Source: JAGOPO01 sp038065515
GTDB taxonomy: Bacteria > Patescibacteriota > Minisyncoccia > 2-02-FULL-40-12 > GWA2-44-9
Length of the DNA: 10,632 nt
Direction of reading: 5' to 3'
Assembly: GCA_038065515.1 (NCBI GenBank)
Contig: JBBTQV010000032.1
Coordinates: 1 to 10,632, forward strand
This document shows, piece after piece, positions 1-6,488 of the stretch (position 1 is the stretch's first letter; every line of letters starts with the position of its first letter). The translations under genes and the position numbers were made by a program. The notes below the pieces were generated by a model. It did no database searches and was not told where the DNA came from. It saw only the letters and a program-made list of their open reading frames with translations.

Positions 1-1497
1 TGGGTACAGGCGAATGTGGACGCATGTCACCCGAAAGATCTGCACCTTGTCTGGCGCGCCGACCACCGGAACAAAGCAAGTTGCGATCCGCGTTTGGGAG
101 CAACAGAATCTCTCGGCAAGGGCATCACCACCGATGTGACCGGTTTTGTAAGCAACGATTTGTCCAATGGTGTCGCGGGCACCGCGCGGATGACCTATGA
201 TCCGGCCGCTTTCAATTGTGGCAGTATCCATATGTACGGGGCCTTTTGGAGCGGCGGGCAGGGCCAGGAGACCGGAGACGGCTGGCATTTAGTATTCAAT
301 TACGGAAAAGATTGCGGAGCCGCAACGCCACCACCCGGGCCAAAACCCGGAGCGGCCGTGCTGAAGGTGACCTGCACCGGAACGCAAGCAACGCTGACAT
401 GGAACATCCCCGCCGGGGCAACGGAAAATGTCATCAGGAAAATTGTGAACGGCGCGACCCAGGTGGAAGCATTTTCTGACCCTACGAAAACAAAGACGAC
501 ATTCACCGAGACATTCGTGCCGACAACACAATATTTGCACAAGAGTTCTCCCAGCACGATTTCGAATGTCGTGCAGTGTCCGAGTGGTGGCACGACGCCG
601 GGTCCGGTAGTCACCCCGACTCCGGTATATCCCCCATTGCAGTGCGCGCCCATCAATCAGACAGTTGCTGTTCGGCAAAATGCGACCGTGACTGCAGCCG
701 GTGGTAGCGGCACCTATCAGTGGTCGCTCACCGGTAGCGGCGTTCAGCAGGGAGGGACCGCCACATCAGTTGATGTTTCCTACACCGTTTCCGGCCAGAA
801 AGTTGTGCGTGTTTCCAGCGGAGGACAAACCGCCACCTGTGTGGTAACGGTCACCGGTACCGGAGGCGAGGCGCAATCCATGCTGACGGTCACCAAACGC
901 GGTATCAATGCTTCCACCGGTTCCGGCACCGGCTCTTCCGCTATCAGCATCAATCCCAATGAGATTGCGCAGTTCACGGTAAACATTACCAATACTGGCA
1001 CAACGGCCGCCGCCGGTCTCCGTGTTCTTGATACCTTGCCGCCAGGCATGTCGTATCGCGCCGGGTCCACAACGATAAACGGGCAGGCGATGCCGGTTGA
1101 TGCCATTACCACGAGCGGCCTTGCGCTTGATGCGCTGGAACCCGGAGCCAATGTGAATATACAGTGGATGGCAACGGCTGATACTACCGGACAACTTGTA
1201 GTGGGCCCCAACCAATCCCAGCCACGCGTGGTAGTGACCGCAACTGATAGTGCCGATACTTCGGCCGACATGAGCGTGACGGTCTACGGTTCCAGCTTTG
1301 CCGGAGGCACAGGAGGAGCCGGAGGTGGGGCTGTCGGCGGAGTGGAAACGGGTCCGGGAGACGCGGTGACCATTGCACTGGTGATGGCGGCCGCTCTGAC
1401 TCTGCTCTACAGCGGCTACACCCGTTCTGCCGCATACCGCCGTCATGAAGCGGACACTGTCAGCCGCGATCAGGGGCCGATGGATTTCAGAAGCTGA
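1..1497 (+). CDS. Modular surface protein with FN3-like, PKD-like and DUF11 domains and C-terminal anchor (5' partial)
   Basis: The reading frame is open to the first base, so the true start and any signal sequence lie upstream; 498 codons are visible (numbered here from base 1). Residues 1-105 form an unrecognised, Trp/Cys-containing, probably beta-rich region. Residues about 117-197 are a fibronectin-III-like module whose edge strands carry Cys (VTCTG ... VQCPSG, second Cys at 193). A PKD/Ig-like module lies between Cys215 and Cys280. Residues about 294-432 are a DUF11 module (LPPGMSYRAGSTT core). A Gly-rich hinge leads to TGPGD at 450-454, a hydrophobic membrane span at about 455-474, then a basic cytoplasmic tail (YRRHE) ending in GPMDFRS. 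It is probably exported and held in the membrane by its C-terminus. The same tail and modules recur in the genes downstream, so it is a paralog of them. Function is unknown; adhesin or surface-layer component is inference. The family assignment of the modules is by pattern only. Confidence 0.85.
   Translation, partial: WVQANVDACHPKDLHLVWRADHRNKASCDPRLGATESLGKGITTDVTGFVSNDLSNGVAGTARMTYDPAAFNCGSIHMYGAFWSGGQGQETGDGWHLVFNYGKDCGAATPPPGPKPGAAVLKVTCTGTQATLTWNIPAGATENVIRKIVNGATQVEAFSDPTKTKTTFTETFVPTTQYLHKSSPSTISNVVQCPSGGTTPGPVVTPTPVYPPLQCAPINQTVAVRQNATVTAAGGSGTYQWSLTGSGVQQGGTATSVDVSYTVSGQKVVRVSSGGQTATCVVTVTGTGGEAQSMLTVTKRGINASTGSGTGSSAISINPNEIAQFTVNITNTGTTAAAGLRVLDTLPPGMSYRAGSTTINGQAMPVDAITTSGLALDALEPGANVNIQWMATADTTGQLVVGPNQSQPRVVVTATDSADTSADMSVTVYGSSFAGGTGGAGGGAVGGVETGPGDAVTIALVMAAALTLLYSGYTRSAAYRRHEADTVSRDQGPMDFRS
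1348..1494 (+). other. C-terminal TGPGD-membrane-anchor-PMDFRS tail (copy 1)
   Basis: This segment encodes TGPGD, a hydrophobic span containing ALTLLYSGYT, the basic stretch YRRHE and a final GPMDFRS. The other two copies lie at 4251-4403 and 6141-6287. All three share TGPG[DE], a TLLY-x2-YT end of the membrane span, Y[RK]R[HK]E, and a terminal [PM/PF]-[DN]-F motif. The arrangement of motif, hydrophobic span and basic residues resembles a C-terminal sorting signal or tail anchor. However, the cytoplasmic end (about 30 residues) is longer and more conserved than in LPXTG or PEP-CTERM signals. Confidence 0.7.
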
Positions 1498-1525
1498 CAC
1501 GGAGTGTGGATATGTCGCTGTGCTG

Positions 1526-1560
1526 GTAATCTCCCTTGTACTATAATCAAGGGAGATTAC
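1526..1560 (+). terminator. Perfect 13-bp stem-loop, possible intrinsic terminator
   Basis: The left arm GTAATCTCCCTTG (1526-1538) is perfectly complementary to the right arm CAAGGGAGATTAC (1548-1560), with a 9-nt loop. It is followed by ATTTTC, a short T-run. It lies 28 bp after the stop of the first surface-protein gene and ends 10 bp before the next ATG, so it could end transcription of the first gene and insulate the operon that follows. The short T-run makes terminator function only moderately certain. The right arm also contains the only purine-rich Shine-Dalgarno-like sequence (AAGGGAGA) ahead of the next gene, so the hairpin could instead affect its translation. Confidence 0.6.
1542..1547 (+). 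promoter_or_regulatory. TATAAT hexamer in the hairpin loop, candidate -10 box
   Basis: A perfect TATAAT lies inside the loop of the 1526-1560 hairpin, with the next start codon at 1571. Transcription would begin near 1554, leaving a leader of about 17 nt for the three-gene operon. No convincing -35 hexamer is visible 16-18 bp upstream (best windows match 2 of 6), and there is no TGn extension. It is a plausible but unproven promoter. Confidence 0.4.
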
Positions 1561-1570
1561 ATTTTCTGAA

Positions 1571-1981
1571 ATGTCCGGTAATACCCGCACAACTATTCTC
1601 GCGTCGGTTGTTGTCGTGCTTTTCCTTGCATTGGGCGCGTGGTGGTACTTTGGGTTCAGCCTTGACTTCATGAGGTTCTTTGCCGCACCGGCGTATCTCG
1701 GTCCTCCGGACAGGGCCACCATCGTGTCCTGCTCACCCGCTACGCAAACGGTACAGGCCGGCGCGCTCGCAACCCTTACGACCGTGAAGGGCTTTGAAGC
1801 GGCGCGTTGGTATGCACCGGAAGGAAGTCCTGCGACCGGGCAGGGGTTCACCTTCTCCGTCACCTATGCCACTGCGGGAATCAAGAAAGTTACCGTTGAG
1901 GCCGAACGAGCCGGCAGCCCTGTGTATGTAGATAGTGTTGCCTGTACTGTGGTAGTGACTACACCGGTCCTCGATCAATAA
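1571..1981 (+). CDS. Small membrane-anchored protein with one PKD-like module
   Basis: 136 aa. Residues 8-27 form a hydrophobic signal anchor after a short polar N-terminus. They are followed at 28-39 by GFSLDFMRFFAA, a juxtamembrane motif that recurs in the next two proteins. The remainder is a single PKD/Ig-like module (about 52-130) that starts with CSP and ends with CTVVV. This is the same two-Cys layout as the PKD-like modules in the 5' gene and in the 807-aa protein, and a disulfide is likely. It lacks the DUF11 module and the C-terminal TGPG anchor of its neighbours, so it is a minimal version of the family. Its stop is 1 bp from the next ATG, and it is probably the first gene of a three-gene operon. 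No good Shine-Dalgarno sits at normal spacing: GGGAG ends 15 nt before the ATG. Function is unknown; accessory subunit of the same surface structure is inference. Confidence 0.8.
   Translation: MSGNTRTTILASVVVVLFLALGAWWYFGFSLDFMRFFAAPAYLGPPDRATIVSCSPATQTVQAGALATLTTVKGFEAARWYAPEGSPATGQGFTFSVTYATAGIKKVTVEAERAGSPVYVDSVACTVVVTTPVLDQ
1652..1687 (+). other. N-terminal juxtamembrane GF[ST]xxFxxFFAA motif (copy 1)
   Basis: This encodes GFSLDFMRFFAA directly after the membrane span. The related segments are GFTFDFSRFFAA at 2100-2135 and GFTVQVGQFFAA at 4551-4586. G, F, [ST], FFAA and the spacing are invariant across the three proteins, although the domains that follow differ completely. The motif sits on the outer side of the membrane. 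It lacks a small residue at -3 to either Ala, so it is not a standard signal peptidase I site. Confidence 0.65.
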
Positions 1982-1982
1982 T

Positions 1983-4406
1983 ATGGATAAATCCGGATTT
2001 TTCTCATCGCTGGGAGCATACCTGAAAGCGAACATGAAGTTTTTTCTTGTGGTACTGCTCATTCTTGTGTCCACATTCGGATACTTCTGGTACCGTTCGG
2101 GGTTCACATTCGATTTCAGCCGGTTTTTTGCGGCAACGCAAATATCGTTTGATGTTACCCCAGCGCAAGTGGCTCCGGGGCAAACGGTGCATATTACTTG
2201 GGATGCAACCGGCCATGGCGCTATTGGATGTACAACGGTTGCCGGTAATTTCGATACGAATTCTGCCATTGTGGGCTCTGCCGACGAGACCATTAGCCCG
2301 ACAACAACTGCGGCAACTGTCGGTTTTCGTGTGGACTGCTTTAATCTTGCCGGTGATTTTGTTGCATATGGTCAAGGTGAGATAGCGATTGTCCAAGGGA
2401 GTGCGCCTGCCTGTAGTGGTGACTCCGATTGTTACGATCCCGAGGGCTGTGTCCGTCCAGTATGCCGAAATCCTGGCACGCCAAATGCGTCTTGTGGCAC
2501 AAGCTCGGACGCGTGTGTATTGCCCACCACATCTCCGGTGGTACCCTCGTGTGAGAAGGCAAATATTCGTACTGATGTTCCGAGCATTAATGTAAACGGA
2601 AACCCCGCGACCTCTCGAGTGAGAAACGAAAATACCGGCGAGTGCGTTATCACGCTTGTTTCATATAACATCCGGTCAGACGGGGGTGGTGTTGCTCCGC
2701 ACTACATTGATCAGCAGACCATTTACAGATCAACGACGATTACGGTCGGTCCTGGACAGACAGGAAATCTTTCCGTCGGTCTGCCGGACTGCTATTCGCA
2801 AGTCGATGTGGTGATTGGCGACCCGCTTCCGCAGCCGCGTTACTCTCCCGGCTATTTTTTAGGAGTGGAATTCTGGGATGTTGGCGACGCGGACGGCACG
2901 CAGCATTATTGCAATGAGGGCGCCATATCTACCCCGACACCAACCTTGACAACATCGCCTACCGCGACACCCTCAACAACGGTTACACCACAACCACTGG
3001 TCTGCACTCCGGCCTCACAAGTAGTTGCATTAGGATCTCCTGCGACCATGGTTGGTTCGGGCGGGACAACACGATCCTACGGGTGGTACGCGCCCGGTAG
3101 CGGCACCGCTACGGGCGGAGGCGCATCGTTCATCGCAACCTACGCAACTCCCGGCGAGAAGACGGTGACGATGACGAGCGGAGGTGATCAGGCGACCTGC
3201 CAGGTTATTGTTCAGGTCGCAACTCCGACTCCCTCGGCTTCCGTTACGCCAAGCGCAATGGTCAGTCCAACATGTCAGCCCCGGCCCGCATGTTTAGATG
3301 CTACTCCCCGATGTCTGATGCCGGAACCTGCTGGGGGCTGGTGTCCAACTCCGACGCCAACCCCTTCGATCACTACTCCCCCGCCGACGACCCCCTTACT
3401 GACACTACAGAAGATGGTGCGCAATGTTACGCAGGGGTCCGCGGAAGGCGACAGCGCAAACGCGAATCCCGCCGAGTCGGTTGAGTTTTCTCTCCGTGTT
3501 TCGTCGGTCGGTACGGGCGCCGTGACAAATGTACTGGTGCGCGACGCACTTCCCGCTGGCCTTTCCTACATCCCCGGCTCTACCACCGTTGACGGTGCGC
3601 CAGCATCGGATGGCATTATTTCCACCGGTCTGAATCTGGGCGACATGTCTCCCGGCCGCACCATCACTATCCGGTTCCGCGCTACGGTTGCCGCCACCAC
3701 ATTCTTTGCCTCCGGTACGAGCGTGCTTACCAACACTGGCTATGCCCGCGGTTCCAATGCGCCTGAGGTCAGTGATGTCGCATTTGTGACAATTGTGAAC
3801 GCTCCGCAAAATCTCACGATGTCACTGGTGAAAATGGGCCGCAATGTTACGCGCGGCGAGACGGGCGAACGGACTCCGGTGCTCTCTTCTCCCGGCCAGA
3901 CAATCGAATTCATTCTCCGCGTTCGCAACACATCGAACGCATCGCTCACGAATGTCATGCTTCGCGATATCGTACCCACAGGCATTACCGCTATTCCCGG
4001 AAGCGTACGGGTTGGTGGTGCAGTCGCCTCCGATGCGCTCTTCGGCGCCGGGTTGAACCTTGGGACGCTCGCTGTCGGTCAGGAGGTAGTCGTTATTTTC
4101 TCGGGACGCGTTGCGGTTGCATCTGAACTCCCCGCAGGAACTACTACACTCATCAATACTGTACAGGCAACGGCAATCGGAGTTGGTATGCTCACCGTCC
4201 AGCTTCCCGTCATTATCACGAGTACAGCCGTCGTTGTCCCTCCGGTTGATACCGGGCCGGGAGAAACCACTGTGTTGGCCCTCATCATTTCGGGCATCAT
4301 CACTTTGCTGTATGTCGGCTACACCAGCACCGACACCTATCGCCGTCATGAAGTTGGCGAGCTGGTGAAAGAATCAAAAGACGAACCATTCAATTTCGGC
4401 CGCTAA
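1983..4406 (+). CDS. Large modular surface protein with Ig-like, Cys-rich, PKD-like and two DUF11 modules
   Basis: 807 aa, membrane-anchored at both ends. In order: signal anchor at 20-37; GFTFDFSRFFAA at 40-51; an Ig-like module at about 52-138 with the VAPGQTVHITW pattern and Cys83/Cys119; a Cys-rich block at about 140-310 (CSGDSDC start) of unknown fold; a Thr/Pro linker; a two-Cys PKD-like module at about 339-411; a second Pro/Thr/Cys linker; DUF11 modules at about 472-607 and 611-748, each opening with RNVT; TGPGE at 757-761; a membrane span with TLLYVGYT; and a tail with YRRHE ending in EPFNFGR. The two DUF11 modules are an in-frame duplication of 140 codons. The ATG lies 1 bp after the previous stop with no Shine-Dalgarno, suggesting coupled re-initiation. 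DUF11 is known from bacterial and archaeal surface proteins. Adhesion or envelope structure is inferred, not shown. Confidence 0.88.
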   Translation: MDKSGFFSSLGAYLKANMKFFLVVLLILVSTFGYFWYRSGFTFDFSRFFAATQISFDVTPAQVAPGQTVHITWDATGHGAIGCTTVAGNFDTNSAIVGSADETISPTTTAATVGFRVDCFNLAGDFVAYGQGEIAIVQGSAPACSGDSDCYDPEGCVRPVCRNPGTPNASCGTSSDACVLPTTSPVVPSCEKANIRTDVPSINVNGNPATSRVRNENTGECVITLVSYNIRSDGGGVAPHYIDQQTIYRSTTITVGPGQTGNLSVGLPDCYSQVDVVIGDPLPQPRYSPGYFLGVEFWDVGDADGTQHYCNEGAISTPTPTLTTSPTATPSTTVTPQPLVCTPASQVVALGSPATMVGSGGTTRSYGWYAPGSGTATGGGASFIATYATPGEKTVTMTSGGDQATCQVIVQVATPTPSASVTPSAMVSPTCQPRPACLDATPRCLMPEPAGGWCPTPTPTPSITTPPPTTPLLTLQKMVRNVTQGSAEGDSANANPAESVEFSLRVSSVGTGAVTNVLVRDALPAGLSYIPGSTTVDGAPASDGIISTGLNLGDMSPGRTITIRFRATVAATTFFASGTSVLTNTGYARGSNAPEVSDVAFVTIVNAPQNLTMSLVKMGRNVTRGETGERTPVLSSPGQTIEFILRVRNTSNASLTNVMLRDIVPTGITAIPGSVRVGGAVASDALFGAGLNLGTLAVGQEVVVIFSGRVAVASELPAGTTTLINTVQATAIGVGMLTVQLPVIITSTAVVVPPVDTGPGETTVLALIISGIITLLYVGYTSTDTYRRHEVGELVKESKDEPFNFGR
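3396..4226 (+). repeat. Tandem duplication of the DUF11 module
   Basis: Two consecutive DUF11 modules occupy roughly 3396-3803 and 3813-4226. The 13-bp word CGCAATGTTACGC occurs at 3420-3432 and again at 3840-3852, exactly 420 bp (140 codons) apart and in frame. The protein copies share the RNVT opening, a VxFxLRV-type strand, the LRD/VRD...PxG core and a GLNLG element. The DNA has otherwise diverged, so this is an old duplication and not a recent slippage product. Confidence 0.75.
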
Positions 4407-4409
4407 TTT

Positions 4410-6290
4410 ATGAACGAAAAACTACTAGCAATCAAAGCAAGCATCTCCGCGTCGCTTCGGCGGACGCAAGCTTTTTATTCTTCCCACCGTACCCTGCTTT
4501 TGAGCGGGCTGACGGTGTTGAGCATCCTGCTCATCGTCTGGGCTCGCCTTGGCTTTACTGTCCAAGTCGGCCAATTTTTCGCAGCTGGTGAATGTAGCAC
4601 TCTCGGTGGTTCCTGTCAGCTTCCCAGCAGTTGCACGGCTGGCGGCGGTCAACAATCGGCTGACTCTCCTGCGAACATAGATTGTTACACTATGAACACG
4701 GAGCAGGTCTGTTGTGTGCCAGCAGCCGGAGCTCCGCCGTCGAGTACGACATGTGGGTTTGCTGACAGGACGAATCCTGCATGTGCGTGTAATGCGACTA
4801 CTCGAGTAAATATGTGCCATGTTTGCACACCATCGTATCAGGAAGGAAACACAGACTATAGCGATGCGGATTATACCGCGTGGGACAACACGGGCCTTTG
4901 CCGTCCTTCTTGTCCGGATTCGCGGTTTCCCTATCAGACAGAGCGGACAAAAACAGATGGGACAGCATTTCCAATGCCGCAGGCATGCGTGGAGAAACCT
5001 TCCGACTGTCCGAGTGGGTATTATGCCGTCGGTAATACGCAGTGCGCATCTGATTCGGCCACTCCGACACCTGCCGGCACGCCAGCTCCCGCACCGGGAG
5101 GCAGGCCGGCTGCAGCGGTGTTAACGGTATCCTGCACCGGTACAACGGCGAAGCTGGATTGGAATATTCCCTCCGGCATCATAGAGAATGTCATCCAGAA
5201 GAATATCAACAACCAGGGATGGCAGATTGCGTATTCCGACCCAACCAAGACCGTGAAAACATTCTCGGAATCGTTCGTCGCAACGACCGTGTACCGTCAC
5301 AAGACCGATCCGAATGTCGTTTCCAATTCGGTGCAATGCCCGAGCGGGGCCGCCACGGCGACACCGACTCCTATCGTGCAGATCCCATCGGTACTTACGG
5401 CGATTTGTGGCGCAACACAGAACAAGCTCGACTGGACCCTACCGGCCGGGCATGACTCCAACAGCATTCAAAGAAAATTAGGAGTCAGTGGCCCCTGGAC
5501 AACCATTGGAACCGGATTCACACTCACGGCACCCGTATCGTTCACCGATACGACCATACAAGCCGGACAAACTTATATCTACCGTCACAAGGCGTGGGCT
5601 AGCACACCGTCCAATGAGGTGACTTGTCCGAGTCCCACTCCGACGCCGACCGTAACTGCAACGGTGACGGTTTCTCCTTCGCTCTCCCCCACTCCTGCAC
5701 CCGGTCCATCTTTCATTCTTGCACTAAGCGGCCGCAATGTGACGACAGCGAGTACTCCATCGGCAATCGTGCAGGCGCAGGGCGGCCAGCAAGTAGAAGT
5801 TATTATGCTTGTTCGCAACACGCAGACGACACTCAACAATGTCGTGGTGCGCGCAACACTTCCGGCCGGTCTCACCTATGTTGCCGGTTCGACATCGGTT
5901 GTCGGCATACCGACTGCCGTTGAATCAATCACCACTGGCGGCCTTTCTCTGGGAGTGCTTGGGCCACAACAGGAAACAACGGTGGTCTTTCGTGCACGAG
6001 TTGTCGGCTCTTCGTTCGTTGTCGGCACGACGCAGGTTGAAATTGCAGTGAGTGCTAGCGCAGATGGCGCAACTCAACAAAACGGAGTATTGCCCGTCGT
6101 TGTTACGCGTGCCGTGGCAACTGTTCCGGGTACAGTCAAAACGGGTCCTGGGGATGCAGTATTGGCGGCACTGCTGATGTCCGCCATCATGACGCTGTTG
6201 TATGTGTCCTACACGCACACTTCCGCTTACAAACGCAAAGAAATCGAAGCCATCACCCGCAATCGTGACCCGATGGACTTCCGCAGCTAG
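4410..6290 (+). CDS. Modular surface protein with Cys-rich head, two FN3-like modules and DUF11
   Basis: 626 aa, third gene of the operon, starting 3 bp after the previous stop without a Shine-Dalgarno. In order: cytoplasmic N-terminus; signal anchor at 28-45; GFTVQVGQFFAA at 48-59; a six-Cys motif (Cys62, 69, 75, 92, 101, 102) that resembles clip-type disulfide domains; further Cys-rich sequence to about 215; a Pro/Ala linker; FN3-like module 1 (Cys242 to Cys310), closely related to the one in the 5' gene (shared words WNIP, ENVI, SDPTKT and VQCPSG); FN3-like module 2 (Cys333 to Cys406); a Thr/Pro linker; one DUF11 module (about 435-572, SGRNVT opening); TGPGD at 578-582; a membrane span with TLLYVSYT; and a YKRKE tail ending in DPMDFRS. 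The Cys content implies folding outside the cytoplasm with disulfides. A surface or adhesin role is inferred. Confidence 0.87.
   Translation: MNEKLLAIKASISASLRRTQAFYSSHRTLLLSGLTVLSILLIVWARLGFTVQVGQFFAAGECSTLGGSCQLPSSCTAGGGQQSADSPANIDCYTMNTEQVCCVPAAGAPPSSTTCGFADRTNPACACNATTRVNMCHVCTPSYQEGNTDYSDADYTAWDNTGLCRPSCPDSRFPYQTERTKTDGTAFPMPQACVEKPSDCPSGYYAVGNTQCASDSATPTPAGTPAPAPGGRPAAAVLTVSCTGTTAKLDWNIPSGIIENVIQKNINNQGWQIAYSDPTKTVKTFSESFVATTVYRHKTDPNVVSNSVQCPSGAATATPTPIVQIPSVLTAICGATQNKLDWTLPAGHDSNSIQRKLGVSGPWTTIGTGFTLTAPVSFTDTTIQAGQTYIYRHKAWASTPSNEVTCPSPTPTPTVTATVTVSPSLSPTPAPGPSFILALSGRNVTTASTPSAIVQAQGGQQVEVIMLVRNTQTTLNNVVVRATLPAGLTYVAGSTSVVGIPTAVESITTGGLSLGVLGPQQETTVVFRARVVGSSFVVGTTQVEIAVSASADGATQQNGVLPVVVTRAVATVPGTVKTGPGDAVLAALLMSAIMTLLYVSYTHTSAYKRKEIEAITRNRDPMDFRS
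4593..4715 (+). other. Six-cysteine clip-like disulfide module
   Basis: Residues 62-102 of the 626-aa protein show C-x6-C-x5-C-x16-C-x8-CC, followed by VP. The order and the terminal CC-x-P resemble the clip-domain pattern known from arthropod proteases. Relationship is not implied: the resemblance may be convergent or may reflect a small bacterial knot of its own. It sits immediately after the FFAA motif, so it would be the membrane-proximal head of the mature protein. Confidence 0.45.
5133..5627 (+). repeat. Two FN3-like modules in tandem
   Basis: Module 1 runs from Cys242 to Cys310 and module 2 from Cys333 to Cys406 of the 626-aa protein. Both have an AVLT/SVLT-like first strand with Cys, a LDWxxPxG strand, a YRHK strand and a final [QT]CPS strand. 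Module 1 is much closer to the FN3-like module of the 5' gene (about 349-591) than to its own neighbour. Modules have therefore moved between genes and have not simply been duplicated in place. Confidence 0.65.
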
Positions 6291-6322
6291 CCTTGTTCTC
6301 CTTCCTTCGTTTGCCGCTCCGC

Positions 6323-6368
6323 CGCAGCGCCGTCTCGCTGCGCCTTCGCGTAGCCGCTTCGGCGAAGC
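6323..6368. repeat. Two adjacent short stem-loops
   Basis: The first stem pairs CGCAGCG (6323-6329) with CGCTGCG (6336-6342) around a 6-nt loop. The second pairs CTTCGC (6344-6349) with GCGAAG (6362-6367) around a 12-nt loop; a competing small hairpin GCTTC/GAAGC lies inside it (6356-6360 and 6364-6368). They are 30-50 bp past the stop of the 626-aa gene and could act as an RNA-stabilising or terminating structure, although no T-run follows. Confidence 0.5.
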
Positions 6369-6387
6369 AAGGCCACCCCGATAGCTT

Positions 6388-6488
6388 CCGCCCGCCCGGG
6401 CATACGCCGGGTCCCGGTGCATGCGTCGTCATCGCTGTTCGCTCGGCTTTGGCACAGCAAGCGACCCTGCGCATACCCAGGCGGGCGG
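6388..6488. repeat. Long imperfect inverted repeat, 26-bp arms
   Basis: The left arm at 6388-6413 and right arm at 6463-6488 are complementary at 22 of 26 positions, starting with a perfect CCGCCCGCC/GGCGGGCGG outer block and ending with GGGTC/GACCC near the loop. The 49-nt spacer has no coding signal. It looks like an intergenic palindromic element of the REP or small non-autonomous type. No target-site duplication was identified and only one copy is in the window. Confidence 0.55.

Noticed and set aside
1348..1494. LPXTG sortase signal
   Set aside because: There is TGPG but no LPxTG or close variant, and the cytoplasmic tail is far longer than the few basic residues of sortase substrates.
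1495..1581. TGA read as glycine, joining the first two genes
   Set aside because: The paralog at 6290 ends in TAG after the same PMDFRS, so the TGA marks the genuine C-terminus. The read-through would also encode an unrelated segment including the hairpin.
1652..1687. Type IV prepilin signal (GFT/GFS resembles G-F-T-L-I-E)
   Set aside because: In prepilins the G/F site precedes the hydrophobic helix. Here the motif follows it, there is no E at +5 in all copies, and charged residues do not fit.
766..1863. A 365-codon frame on the minus strand opposite the first surface gene
   Set aside because: It runs antisense across the end of one well-supported gene, the hairpin and the start of the next, has low-complexity composition and no recognisable domain. 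It is a by-product of the Thr/Gly-rich coding strand.
5925..6422. A 165-codon minus-strand frame over the end of the 626-aa gene and the palindrome region
   Set aside because: Its Arg/Ala/Gly-rich translation comes from the GC-rich hairpins and the antisense of a solid gene, with no domain signal.
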